Shown here in pieces: positions 6,083 through 13,203 of a DNA stretch of 13,280 nt. The DNA is from Thiotrichaceae bacterium (GTDB taxonomy: Bacteria > Pseudomonadota > Gammaproteobacteria > Thiotrichales > Thiotrichaceae). The position numbers and the translations under genes were made by a program. The DNA is taken from NCBI GenBank assembly GCA_026992705.1, contig JALWYT010000271.1, positions 1-13,280 on the forward strand, read 5' to 3'. Below the pieces are notes generated by a model. That model saw nothing but the letters and a program-made list of their open reading frames with translations. It ran no database searches and was not told the origin of the DNA. Numbering within the stretch: the first letter of the stretch is position 1; each line of letters opens with the position of its first letter.

Positions 6083-7310
6083 TCAGGCGGTTTACGGTTA
6101 AACCTTGTACTAAGATTGAGAAAATAACTACGATATAAGTTACAACTAATAATATCTCACGAGTAGAGTCTTCTGGTAGGCTGAGGACTAAGGCTATGGA
6201 AATACCACCTCTTAAACCTCCCCAAGTTAGGATTCTTATAACTCCAGGAGTAAAGGATTTTTTGATTTTCATTAGCGATATCGGTATACCGACTGAGGTG
6301 AGACGTGCAAATAAGACGATGGGGATCATAATTAATCCTGCCCATAGGTATTGGCTATTCAATGTTAATACCAAAATTTCTAAGCCAATTAGCACAAATA
6401 GAATAGCATTGAGAACTGCATCAATTAACTCCCAAAAGTTATCTAAGTGTAAGCGTGTTTTTGCTGACATGGCAAATTTTCGCCCGGAATTACCAATTAA
6501 TAAACCTGCAATAACAATGGCAATTGGTCCCGAAACATGAATGGCTGAAGCGAGTGAATATCCACCTAATACTAATGCTAAGGTAATCAGTACTTCTACC
6601 TGATAGTTATCAATACTAACTAGCATTTGGTAGGCAATAAAGCCGATAACAAAACCAAAAATAGCTCCACCAATCGCTTCTTGCAAAAATAGGATGGCAA
6701 CACTGCTAGCGGTTATATTTTCTGCCTCATGATGTCCACCTACATTTGCAATACCTAATAGAGAAAGGAATACAACTACTGCAATACCGTCATTAAATAA
6801 TGATTCACCTGCAATTTTAGTTTCTAAGGATTTAGGTACTCCTGCTGTTTTTAGGATTCCGATCACCGCAATAGGGTCAGTAGGGGATATTAACGCCCCA
6901 AATAACAGGCAATATATAAGTGGTATTTCGAGTGATAATAGATTAAATACGCCATAAGACGCATAGCCTACTAAAAAGGTTGAGGTAATAACGCCTAAAC
7001 TGGCGAGGATTGCGACTACCCATTTTTGTTCAGTAAGTTGGTCGAGGTGTATGTGTAAAGCTCCTGCAAATAATAAGGCACTTAACATACCTTGCATCAA
7101 AGCTTGATTAAAATCAATTTGTTCAAGAAAGTGGTACACACTATCATCAATACCTAAACCGATTGTATTTATTCCAATGATAAATAATGATACAAGTAAG
7201 GCAATGAGTAATAAACCTATGCTAGCAGGTAGCTTGATAAAACGATAATTGATGTAGCTAAATAAAGCTGCCAGTGAAATCAAAATAGCAAGTATATCTG
7301 TAATATTCAT
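6072..7310 (-). CDS. CPA1-family Na+/H+ (cation:proton) antiporter
   Basis: A 412-residue polytopic inner-membrane protein of the CPA1/NhaP group, expected to exchange Na+ or K+ for protons and so control pH and salt. The hallmark motifs are SPTDPIAVIG (142-151), the ion-binding GESLFNDGIAVVVF (168-181) with Asn173-Asp174, and WGGLRGGISIALVLSLP (363-379). Roughly twelve hydrophobic spans run from residue 4 to 408. It ends right after the last span, so it lacks the long cytoplasmic regulatory tail (RCK/TrkA-C or cNMP) of larger relatives. The ATG is preceded by GAGGG at good spacing. A pair of phased direct repeats overlaps that ribosome binding site. Exact subfamily and transported ion cannot be read from sequence. 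Confidence 0.9.
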   Translation of the reverse strand: MNITDILAILISLAALFSYINYRFIKLPASIGLLLIALLVSLFIIGINTIGLGIDDSVYHFLEQIDFNQALMQGMLSALLFAGALHIHLDQLTEQKWVVAILASLGVITSTFLVGYASYGVFNLLSLEIPLIYCLLFGALISPTDPIAVIGILKTAGVPKSLETKIAGESLFNDGIAVVVFLSLLGIANVGGHHEAENITASSVAILFLQEAIGGAIFGFVIGFIAYQMLVSIDNYQVEVLITLALVLGGYSLASAIHVSGPIAIVIAGLLIGNSGRKFAMSAKTRLHLDNFWELIDAVLNAILFVLIGLEILVLTLNSQYLWAGLIMIPIVLFARLTSVGIPISLMKIKKSFTPGVIRILTWGGLRGGISIALVLSLPEDSTREILLVVTYIVVIFSILVQGLTVNRLIKM

Positions 7311-7319
7311 TATTGCCCT

Positions 7320-7350
7320 CTGATGAGCTTTCCGGGAATGCTGATAAGCT
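7320..7350 (-). promoter_or_regulatory. phased direct repeats over the antiporter leader
   Basis: On the minus strand AGCTTATCAG (7341-7350) and AGCTCATCAG (7320-7329) are 10-base direct repeats with one mismatch. Their starts are 21 bases apart, two helical turns. They lie 10-40 bases before the antiporter ATG, and the proximal copy shares a base with the GAGGG ribosome binding site. The intervening CATTCCCGGAA, with flanks, can also fold as GCATTC-CCG-GAAAGC with one internal mismatch. An operator for a repressor, or an RNA element controlling translation, are both possible; no known riboswitch was recognised. Confidence 0.3.
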
Positions 7351-7440
7351 ATTAAATTTTCATGATCCTAATATTACCTAAATTAATATGAAAGTATTAC
7401 TGGTAGCAAATGATTAATATAATATTAGGAGTGATAAAAT

Positions 7441-8682
7441 TTAAGTGCATTTAATGTACTCCCAATTTTCTTTAACTTCTTGAATTTTTCTCATCCGCTC
7501 TCGGTATAATTCTTCACCAATTTGTTTTCCACTGAAACCTTTAGCAATAATATTTTGTACATTAATATGTTCACAGTTCTTTAATAGTGTGAGATAAAAT
7601 TCAAGTTGTGGGTAATTATGATTTTCATAACCTAGACGTCCTCGGCTATCAGCCTTACAAGCGATTAAAAATTGTAAGAAGTGGTCAGCATCACGAAAAG
7701 CTCCAACTTTATTAAGAACCTTAAGTAGAGTCTTGGGTTTTAGCTCAAGGGCTTTATGAATATGTGTATGATAATAAGCAACATGTTCGGCAAGCTTTCT
7801 AAAGCGGTTAGGGGTGTGATAACGCTGGCACAGCGTTCTAACTAATTTTTTACTACGTTGCTCATGTCCATAGTGGTGTGGGAGAATATCTTTGCTGGTT
7901 GTACCTTTGCCTAAATCATGGGTAAGGGCGGCGAAGCGAACTTCTGGTTTATTACTTAGTTTGGCGGCTTGTTGTACCACCATCATGGTATGTACGCCTG
8001 TATCGACTTCGGGGTGGTATTTTTTGACTTGTGGTATACCAAATAATCGGTCAATTTCAGGGAATAATATTGCCAATGCTCCACAGTCTCGCAATGTTTT
8101 AAAAAAGGTGGCTGGATGCCTTTCAGCCAGTGCTTTTTCAGTTTCTTGCCAAACTCGTTCAGCAACTAAGCTATCAACCTCACCTGCTTGTACCATAGCT
8201 TTCATTAATTGCAGAGTTTCATTAGCAATACGGAAGCCGAGATGGTGAAAGCGAGCGTGAAAACGTGCAATGCGTAAAATACGTACGGGGTCTTCACGAA
8301 AAGCAGGGGAGACATGGCGTAAAATACGCTTTTCAATATCTGCCTGTCCTCCGTAGTAATCAATAATCTTATTGTTGTTATCTATCGCTAATGCATTAAT
8401 GGTTAAATCGCGACGTTGTAAATCTTCTTCTAAGCTGACGTTGGGTGAAGTATGAAAGCTAAAGCCATGATAGCCTTTTGCTGTTTTGCGTTCTGTCCGG
8501 GCAAGTGCATATTCTTCACCTGTTTCAGGGTGAAGAAAAACGGGGAAGTCTTTGCCAATAGGTTTGTAGCCTTGTTTTAATAAATCATCAGGTATGGCAT
8601 CTATGACAAGCCAATCCCTGTCTTTAATAGGTAAGCCAAGTAATTTATCTCTAACTGCTCCACCAACTAGATATTTTTTCAT
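7441..8682 (-). CDS. cca: CCA tRNA nucleotidyltransferase with HD phosphohydrolase domain
   Basis: A 413-residue multifunctional CCA-adding enzyme of the gammaproteobacterial type. It adds or repairs the 3' CCA of tRNAs. The N-terminal class II nucleotidyltransferase domain shows LVGGAVRDKLLG (5-16), the metal-binding DRDW (Asp21, Asp23), RRDLTINALAID (90-101) and the template-type motif REDPVRILRIARF (129-141). The C-terminal HD domain has His231, His255-Asp256 in THDLGKG and the later HHYGHE, giving the 2',3'-cyclic phosphodiesterase/phosphatase activity known for the E. coli enzyme. Length equals the family norm and no key residue is missing. It lies 77 bases downstream of the His-rich gene on the same strand, with its own possible promoter. 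Confidence 0.97.
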   Translation of the reverse strand: MKKYLVGGAVRDKLLGLPIKDRDWLVIDAIPDDLLKQGYKPIGKDFPVFLHPETGEEYALARTERKTAKGYHGFSFHTSPNVSLEEDLQRRDLTINALAIDNNNKIIDYYGGQADIEKRILRHVSPAFREDPVRILRIARFHARFHHLGFRIANETLQLMKAMVQAGEVDSLVAERVWQETEKALAERHPATFFKTLRDCGALAILFPEIDRLFGIPQVKKYHPEVDTGVHTMMVVQQAAKLSNKPEVRFAALTHDLGKGTTSKDILPHHYGHEQRSKKLVRTLCQRYHTPNRFRKLAEHVAYYHTHIHKALELKPKTLLKVLNKVGAFRDADHFLQFLIACKADSRGRLGYENHNYPQLEFYLTLLKNCEHINVQNIIAKGFSGKQIGEELYRERMRKIQEVKENWEYIKCT

Positions 8683-8719
8683 TTATATTGAATTGAAAGT
8701 TAATGAATTAGTGGAGCAT

Positions 8720-8747
8720 AACATATAAATATAGGATCAGAGATCAA
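8720..8747 (-). promoter_or_regulatory. putative cca promoter
   Basis: On the minus strand TTGATC (8742-8747; 4/6) and TATGTT (8720-8725; 4/6) are 16 bases apart. The start would fall about 30 bases before the cca ATG. A modest match in AT-rich DNA. Confidence 0.3.
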
Positions 8748-8759
8748 CTGCAAATATTT

Positions 8760-9080
8760 TTAGTGATGTTTGCAATAGCAATTAACAATACAGATACTAG
8801 ATGACGAGTGTTTATGGTGATGGACATGATATTTTTTACGGTAGTGTTTAACTTTTTTCTTTTTTACATGGTGATCATTAGAAAGAGAGGCGACTGGTCC
8901 TGTTTTAAAGCCCTGATTATCACTCCAGCCTCTAAACATGCCAGGATATGATGTTATTACTCTAACCACAGGGGTAGACATGTTGGCGTTCATCGTTTTC
9001 ATATCTTCTGCCGTACTATCCCATGCATAAGCTGGCATAGTTAAACTCATCCCTAATGTAATCCATAGTAATTTTTTCAT
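8760..9080 (-). CDS. small secreted His/Lys-rich protein, function unknown
   Basis: A 106-residue exported protein with no family I can name. Residues 1-19 are a clear signal peptide (MKKLLWITLGMSLTMPAYA, cleavage after AYA). The first half of the mature part is Met-rich and unremarkable. Residues 70-106 are dominated by His and Lys: HH-x-KKKK, then KHYRKKYHVHHHKH, then SSSSICIVNCYCKHH at the end. That gives 10 histidines and three cysteines (97, 101, 103) in 37 residues, a composition often seen in proteins that bind copper, nickel or zinc, but metal binding is inference. It has a good ribosome binding site (AGGAG, 9 bases before ATG). It is divergent from ubiE and upstream of cca. Expression looks likely; the role is unknown. 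Confidence 0.75.
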   Translation of the reverse strand: MKKLLWITLGMSLTMPAYAWDSTAEDMKTMNANMSTPVVRVITSYPGMFRGWSDNQGFKTGPVASLSNDHHVKKKKVKHYRKKYHVHHHKHSSSSICIVNCYCKHH

Positions 9081-9119
9081 TTTGATAATCTCCTATAAGA
9101 GGTAATATGGTTATTTGCC

Positions 9120-9128
9120 TGTTACAAT
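9120..9128 (+). promoter_or_regulatory. extended -10 promoter of ubiE
   Basis: TGTTACAAT reads as an extended -10 element: TG, one base, then TACAAT (5/6). No good -35 lies 17 bases upstream, which extended -10 promoters do not require. Transcription would start near 9135, giving a leader of about 28 bases before the ATG at 9163. Confidence 0.35.
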
Positions 9129-9162
9129 GGACTCTCTATTGAACAGAATTTAGGTTTTAGTG

Positions 9163-9918
9163 ATGCCCAACGAAGATCAAAAACAAACCCACTTTGGATA
9201 TCAACAAGTTCCGATAAAGGAAAAGGCTAATAAAGTTGCAGAGGTCTTTCATTCAGTAGCCGACCAATACGACATAATGAACGACCTAATGTCATTTGGT
9301 ATTCATCGGTTGTGGAAACGGGTAGCAGTCCAAAAAGCTGGAGCAAAATATGGTGATATTGTATTAGACTTAGCAGGTGGGACAGGTGACCTTGCTGCAA
9401 AGTTTTCTAAAATTATTGGTAATACGGGGAGAGTAATACTTTCCGATATTAATGGTTCGATGCTACGCAATGGACGAAGCCGTTTAATTGATATGGGGAT
9501 AGCAGGTAATGTTGACTATGTACAAGCTAATGCCGAATGCTTACCATTTCCTGATGATTATTTTGATATTATTACTATTGCTTTTGGTTTGCGTAACGTT
9601 ACTGATAAGGATGCTGCATTACGGTCAATGTATCGTGTATTAAAACCGAGTGGACGCTTGTTAGTATTGGAATTTTCTAAACCTGTTATTCCAGGTTTGA
9701 ATAAAATTTACGATCAATACTCATTTAAATTATTGCCATTAATGGGAAAAATTGTCACTAATGATGCGGATAGTTATCGTTATTTAGCTGAGTCAATTCG
9801 TATGCATCCAAGTCAAGAAGTATTAAAGCAGCATATGTTAGACGCAGGTTTTGATAAAGTTGATTATCAGAATATGACCGGTGGAATCGTGGCATTACAT
9901 AAGGGTATTAAGTACTAG
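9163..9918 (+). CDS. ubiE: ubiquinone/menaquinone biosynthesis C-methyltransferase UbiE
   Basis: A 251-residue class I SAM-dependent methyltransferase, the usual length. UbiE C-methylates the 2-polyprenyl-6-methoxy-benzoquinol intermediate of ubiquinone (and demethylmenaquinol where menaquinone is made). Visible are the family segment VADQYDIMNDLMSFGIHRLW (about 32-51), SAM motif I VLDLAGGTGDLA (67-78), acidic loop ILSDIN, and the UbiE signature ITIAFGLRNVTD followed by YRVLKPSGRLLVLEFSKP. The C-terminal MTGGIVALHKG end is typical. A GTG at 9160 immediately precedes the ATG; the ATG is preferred, with TAGG at 9151-9154 as a weak ribosome binding site. Unlike E. coli it is not next to ubiJ-ubiB but about 4 kb away on the opposite strand. 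Confidence 0.97.
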   Translation: MPNEDQKQTHFGYQQVPIKEKANKVAEVFHSVADQYDIMNDLMSFGIHRLWKRVAVQKAGAKYGDIVLDLAGGTGDLAAKFSKIIGNTGRVILSDINGSMLRNGRSRLIDMGIAGNVDYVQANAECLPFPDDYFDIITIAFGLRNVTDKDAALRSMYRVLKPSGRLLVLEFSKPVIPGLNKIYDQYSFKLLPLMGKIVTNDADSYRYLAESIRMHPSQEVLKQHMLDAGFDKVDYQNMTGGIVALHKGIKY

Positions 9919-9978
9919 CTCTGATATATGCTAAAAATTTGGTATTTTATATACTCTGATACAGTGTATTTTGTATGA
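9919..9978. repeat. imperfect tandem duplication upstream of the YciI-like gene
   Basis: The order CTCTGATA then GTATTTTATAT (9919-9952) recurs as CTCTGATA then GTATTTTGTAT (9954-9976). The two copies are adjacent and differ mainly by a shorter spacer (15 versus 4 bases). TATACT (9950-9955) and TATGAT (9974-9979) are -10-like but lack partner -35 elements. The duplication could hold paired regulatory sites or be a replication slip. Confidence 0.35.
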
Positions 9979-10039
9979 TGAGCACTTTATAACAATACAC
10001 GCTAGACAAAGATCTTTTGATACAGGAAATATTAATATT

Positions 10040-10351
10040 ATGGCTAAATTTATTTTATCTTATCTTGGTGGCGAACAACCTAGCTCCCCTACAGAAGGGA
10101 AAAAGCATTTTGAGAAATATACTCAATGGCTAACTTTGTTAGGTGAATCTGTTATTATTCCTACTATTCCGTTAAAAGACACGATAACAATTAATCCTGA
10201 TGGTACAGTGATAGAAGGAACTACAACATCAATGTCTGGCTATACTATATTAGAAGCTGATTCAATGGAAGAAGCTTTAGCTATGGCAAAATCTTGCCCA
10301 TTTCTTGAAATTGGTGGCTCACTTGAAGTATCAGAAATTATGCAAATTTAA
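10040..10351 (+). CDS. YciI/DGPF-like small protein
   Basis: A 103-residue soluble protein resembling the YCII-related (DGPF) dimeric alpha/beta-barrel family. Supporting features are the opening strand MAKFILSYLGGEQ, a helix with HFEKYTQWLTLLGE (23-36), the ITINPDGTVIEG hairpin, and the family-like ending GYTILEADSMEEALAMAK-(SCPFLEIGGSLEVSEI). The function of the family is mostly unknown; some members fuse to sigma factors or act as muconolactone-isomerase-like enzymes. A TTG-initiated extension from 9971 exists in frame, but AGGAAA at 10024-10029 and family similarity choose the ATG at 10040. It stands alone between ubiE and the exosortase pair, with no evident partner. The 130-base gap that follows (10352-10481) shows only the palindrome AATAATTATT and no clear terminator. 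Confidence 0.8.
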   Translation: MAKFILSYLGGEQPSSPTEGKKHFEKYTQWLTLLGESVIIPTIPLKDTITINPDGTVIEGTTTSMSGYTILEADSMEEALAMAKSCPFLEIGGSLEVSEIMQI

Positions 10352-10481
10352 TAATATTTTTCTATATGGATAGAATACTATAATGCACGGAGGGCTTATA
10401 ATTTAAATAATTATTCCTTACTAGTTTCATTACTTATTACACTCAAAGCAGTTCAATACTGACAAAACCCTATATGGTTAC

Positions 10482-11090
10482 CTACATCCTCCACTTTATT
10501 GTTGTTTGTGGAGCTAGTCGCTGCAAAAAGTGGCGATGCATCGCTACCCATATTATTAATGGTGTGACCATTGGAATAATTAACGTTCCTGCTTGATAAG
10601 CAATCGCAATGCTATCTATAGCTATTTGTGATAACTCTTGTTGTTGTTGAAATACTATACCAACCTCGAATGTTAGTGTTTTTAGTATGCTAAATACCAT
10701 GCTAAATAACTCGATTGGAAGTAGTAGAAAAGTCCCTATAATTAATTTCAACCACCTATCTTTTTCAGGGGTGGCAAGTATCAAAGCATAAAGTAAAGGT
10801 AAACCATAGCTATAAATAAGTGGATTACTGTGATAACCTAATACACCATTATCCGTTGGTGGGGAGACGACTTGTCCTACGGCATTTGTTCCAAAATTAG
10901 AGGCAATCACTAACGTGTGATGATCTAATTTTACCCATATTAAGGCGTCTGGCATCCACCATGAAAATAATAAATTACTCAGCCATACAATCGGTGCTAA
11001 ATGGTAATTAGCAGTGATATACCAAATAAAAAAGGTAATAGGAAGCCAAATAATGACACCAAGAATAAACTGATGCAATGGATTTCTCAT
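10482..11090 (-). CDS. exosortase H-associated membrane protein
   Basis: A 202-residue inner-membrane protein with about five hydrophobic spans (roughly 7-27, 31-52, 91-107, 113-137 and 157-184) and a periplasm-sized loop at 53-90 (HTLVIASNFG...SPPTDNGVLGYHSNP). Its start shares bases with the exosortase H stop (ATGA, 11087-11090), so the two are translated together. Proteins of this size and topology, with an NPLIYSYGLPLL-like segment, accompany XrtH in many bacteria and are presumed to assist sorting of IPTL-CTERM proteins, though no biochemical role is established. The label rests mainly on the partnership with xrtH plus that recalled segment. Confidence 0.75.
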   Translation of the reverse strand: MRNPLHQFILGVIIWLPITFFIWYITANYHLAPIVWLSNLLFSWWMPDALIWVKLDHHTLVIASNFGTNAVGQVVSPPTDNGVLGYHSNPLIYSYGLPLLYALILATPEKDRWLKLIIGTFLLLPIELFSMVFSILKTLTFEVGIVFQQQQELSQIAIDSIAIAYQAGTLIIPMVTPLIIWVAMHRHFLQRLAPQTTIKWRM

Positions 11091-11590
11091 GATGTCACCC
11101 TGCTCCCTTCTTTTTCATTTGGTATAAAACGAATCCAAATAAGAAAGACAATTAAAGCGTCAAGCATAATCAGTGCTTGCCAAATATAAAGATGAGCCCA
11201 ATCAAATGCGACTTGACTCCACTGCCCAAGATAAAAGAGGGAGATAATTCGAATAAGATTCATACCTTGTATGGCAATAAAACCAATAATTAGTCCTTTG
11301 ATTTTGTAGATAAGAGGGGCAGGAAAAGCAATGATAGCAGCAAGCAGTACAATCATTGCTTCAACACCATTACAACCTGGTTCAATTGATACGGCAAAGT
11401 GATTAATACTGCTACGAATAATTTTGCCATAGACTTCAATATTGGTGTCAAAAAGTAACATAATGCTAGCACTGATTTTAGCTAAAAAATCAGTCCATGG
11501 TAAGATAATAGCTTGCTGTACAGGTTGTAACATCTCTATAAAAAACAACGCTGCTTGAATGAGTAGAAAAGATAGTAAAAAACGAAACAT
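11087..11590 (-). CDS. xrtH: exosortase H (archaeosortase/exosortase family transpeptidase)
   Basis: A 167-residue polytopic membrane protein of the exosortase family. The three presumed active-site residues are in place: Cys73 in SIEPGCNGVEA, Arg114 in NLIRIISLFYLG and His133 in WAHLYIW. The short length, without the large periplasmic domain of EpsH-type enzymes, fits XrtH, which recognises proteins ending in IPTLxxWG-CTERM (motif, membrane helix, basic tail) and cuts or transfers them during export. Several hydrophobic spans run from 3 to 153. No ribosome binding site is visible before the ATG (AATAATAATC). It is first in a two-gene operon with the associated membrane protein. No IPTL-CTERM substrate is encoded in this window, so the targets must be elsewhere. 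Confidence 0.88.
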   Translation of the reverse strand: MFRFLLSFLLIQAALFFIEMLQPVQQAIILPWTDFLAKISASIMLLFDTNIEVYGKIIRSSINHFAVSIEPGCNGVEAMIVLLAAIIAFPAPLIYKIKGLIIGFIAIQGMNLIRIISLFYLGQWSQVAFDWAHLYIWQALIMLDALIVFLIWIRFIPNEKEGSRVTS

Positions 11591-11627
11591 GATTATTATT
11601 TTTATTAGTGATTAGTAAAGATATCAG

Positions 11628-11777
11628 TTAAGGTAGTATCCTTGATGTCTTATCCTGGATATTACTTTCTGTGCCTATTTCTTGACTCAGCCCTTTTCGT
11701 GATGAGTTCAAATTTTTATCCAAGTCATCAATATTTGATGCCATTTTCCTTGATATTAGTTTTATTATCAAGTCCAT
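11628..11777 (-). other. 49-codon open frame overlapping the ankyrin gene end
   Basis: On the minus strand an ATG at 11777 (or 11744) opens a frame that passes out of the ankyrin gene and ends at 11628, giving 49 or 38 residues. The part beyond the ankyrin stop reads MASNIDDLDKNLNSSRKG and continues polar, ending TSRILP. Its composition matches the Asn/Ser/Lys-rich ankyrin tail, so it may be the original C terminus cut off by a frameshift near AGGAAAATGG, or a chance frame. It has no ribosome binding site. The inverted repeat CATCAATATTTGATG (11726-11740) lies across the ankyrin stop. Confidence 0.25.
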
Positions 11778-12774
11778 TATTATTACTTATCGTTAAGTTT
11801 TCTTGATTGTTTAAATTATTGTCTTCAGTTGTATTGCAATTTTGATTATTTTGTAAACATTGGCTTTCTGCAGCCATACTTTCCTTACTTACAGAGTCCA
11901 TAATTTCTATACTACAATCGGAAGCTGTAGTTTTTGAATTATTGTTATCAATAATTTCTATTTCATCTATTATAGGAAGCTTATTGGTATGATCAGTATT
12001 TATAAATGAGTGATCATACACATCTAATAATAATTGCTTAACATCTGAGTACTCAATCTTTTTGCCATATTCTTCAATAAATGAAGCTTTATCTTCTGTT
12101 TTTGCATAAATATCAAATCCATGATTTTTTAGTATTTTAAGTACTTCTTCCTCAACTAAGTCTGAATTTAGGTATTCAATCACTATTATACGCAACTCAT
12201 CGTCCATTGAATCTAATATAAAGTGATCTTGTTGATCAAATAGTCGAAGCGTTTCAATATCATTTCTTTCTAAAACCAAGTTCAATGGTGATTGAAAATA
12301 AGCACCAATATGGATACTAGCCTTATACTTTAGCAATAAACGAATCATTTCCATATTGCCACTATTAATTGCAGCCACTAGTGGAAAAATATCTGTATTT
12401 CCCGTATTGTCAGGATTAGCTCCAGCTTGTAAAAGTAACTTTGCTGATTTAAGTTGATTGTTACCTGTGATGTAACCTAAAGGTGTTGGTCCTTTCTCAT
12501 AAGCATATTCCACACCATGAGGGTCATTTTTAATTAAGTATTTTAATAAATTAATATCACCAAAAATTGCAGCATCGTGTAATAAAGAAGGGTATTTTCC
12601 ATTATTTAAACCAATATCACTTGCATAGTAATCCTTAATAGATTTTGATAACACATCTATTGCATTAAATTTAGCCAAAGTGTCTAGGTCATCTAAAAAA
12701 CTATACGATGACTCATTGGCATAAGTCGGTATAATTATTGTTAATAACAAGCTTGTCAATGACCTTTTTAACAT
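11728..12774 (-). CDS. secreted ankyrin-repeat protein
   Basis: A 348-residue protein with a probable signal peptide (residues 1-19, MLKRSLTSLLLTIIIPTYA, cleavage before NESS), so it likely acts in the periplasm or outside. Ankyrin-type repeats run from about 60 to 225; the clearest are SLLHDAAIFGDINLLKYLI (63-81), GPTPLGYITGNN-(QLKSAKLLLQAGANP) (95-121) and FPLVAAINSGNMEMIRLLLK (130-149), with weaker ones after. Residues 277-345 are a low-complexity Asn-rich tail with three cysteines. Ankyrin repeats bind other proteins; the partner is unknown. The ATG has no clear ribosome binding site, and lies 20 bases after the globin stop, so the two may share a transcript. The gene looks more AT-rich than its neighbours by eye. 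No C-terminal membrane helix, so it is not a CTERM substrate. Confidence 0.82.
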   Translation of the reverse strand: MLKRSLTSLLLTIIIPTYANESSYSFLDDLDTLAKFNAIDVLSKSIKDYYASDIGLNNGKYPSLLHDAAIFGDINLLKYLIKNDPHGVEYAYEKGPTPLGYITGNNQLKSAKLLLQAGANPDNTGNTDIFPLVAAINSGNMEMIRLLLKYKASIHIGAYFQSPLNLVLERNDIETLRLFDQQDHFILDSMDDELRIIVIEYLNSDLVEEEVLKILKNHGFDIYAKTEDKASFIEEYGKKIEYSDVKQLLLDVYDHSFINTDHTNKLPIIDEIEIIDNNNSKTTASDCSIEIMDSVSKESMAAESQCLQNNQNCNTTEDNNLNNQENLTISNNNGLDNKTNIKENGIKY

Positions 12775-12794
12775 AAAAATTGTTTAGCCTGTAT

Positions 12795-13178
12795 TCATTG
12801 ATTAATCATATGATTTGCTGTTTGTGTTAGTTGTGTAATTAAAAAACTTCGTAACTTTTCATCAGCAACCTGTTCATTGAGTGCTTGCGTCATACACAAC
12901 ATCCATTGTTTACTTTCCTTTTCGCTAATTGTAAAAGGCATGTGTCGCTTTCTTAAGCGAGGATGACCGTATTTCTCGATATATAAAGAGGGACCTCCTA
13001 GCCAGCCGGATAAAAACATAAATAATTTATTTTCAGATGAACTTAAGTCTTTAGGATGTAATTTACGAATTTCATAAGCTTCTGGTAATATATCCATCAA
13101 CTCATAAAAACGGGACACTAGGCGTTTTACTGCATTTTCTCCACCAAGTTGTTCATAAGGTGTTTTGGTAATATTCAT
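12795..13178 (-). CDS. group II truncated haemoglobin
   Basis: A 127-residue 2-on-2 globin of group II (TrHb2/HbO type). Key residues are visible: Tyr25 at B10 in RFYELMD, the segment KLFMFLSGWLGGPSLYIEKY at 51-70, the proximal haem ligand His79 at F8 in RLRKRHMPF, and Trp92 at G8 in KQWMLCM, which is diagnostic of groups II and III. Such proteins bind oxygen and reactive nitrogen or sulfur species and are linked to respiration and stress defence; the ligand cannot be read here. An upstream in-frame ATG at 13196 exists; the ATG at 13178 is preferred because GGAGG (13190-13194) precedes it, although the spacing of 11 is long, and because the promoter start falls at about 13197. It leads a likely globin-ankyrin transcript. 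Confidence 0.92.
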   Translation of the reverse strand: MNITKTPYEQLGGENAVKRLVSRFYELMDILPEAYEIRKLHPKDLSSSENKLFMFLSGWLGGPSLYIEKYGHPRLRKRHMPFTISEKESKQWMLCMTQALNEQVADEKLRSFLITQLTQTANHMINQ

Positions 13179-13203
13179 ACAAAGAATTGCCTCCATGAAA
13201 AAA

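Noticed and set aside
7320..7349. CTGATGAG on the plus strand resembles the hammerhead ribozyme core
   Set aside because: A stem can follow it, but the required GAAA and the flanking stems I and III are missing.
8760..9080. His-rich small protein as an exosortase substrate
   Set aside because: It ends in CYCKHH with no hydrophobic helix long enough for a CTERM signal.
9971..10039. TTG-initiated extension of the YciI-like protein
   Set aside because: A ribosome binding site at 10024 and the family start at MAKFILSYLGG favour 10040.
11379..11395. GGTTCAATTGAT resembling a tRNA T-loop
   Set aside because: It lies inside xrtH at the active-site segment, and no acceptor or anticodon stems pair around it.
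11728..12774. Ankyrin protein as the substrate of the neighbouring exosortase H
   Set aside because: Its C terminus is Asn-rich and polar, without IPTLxxWG, a membrane helix or a basic tail.
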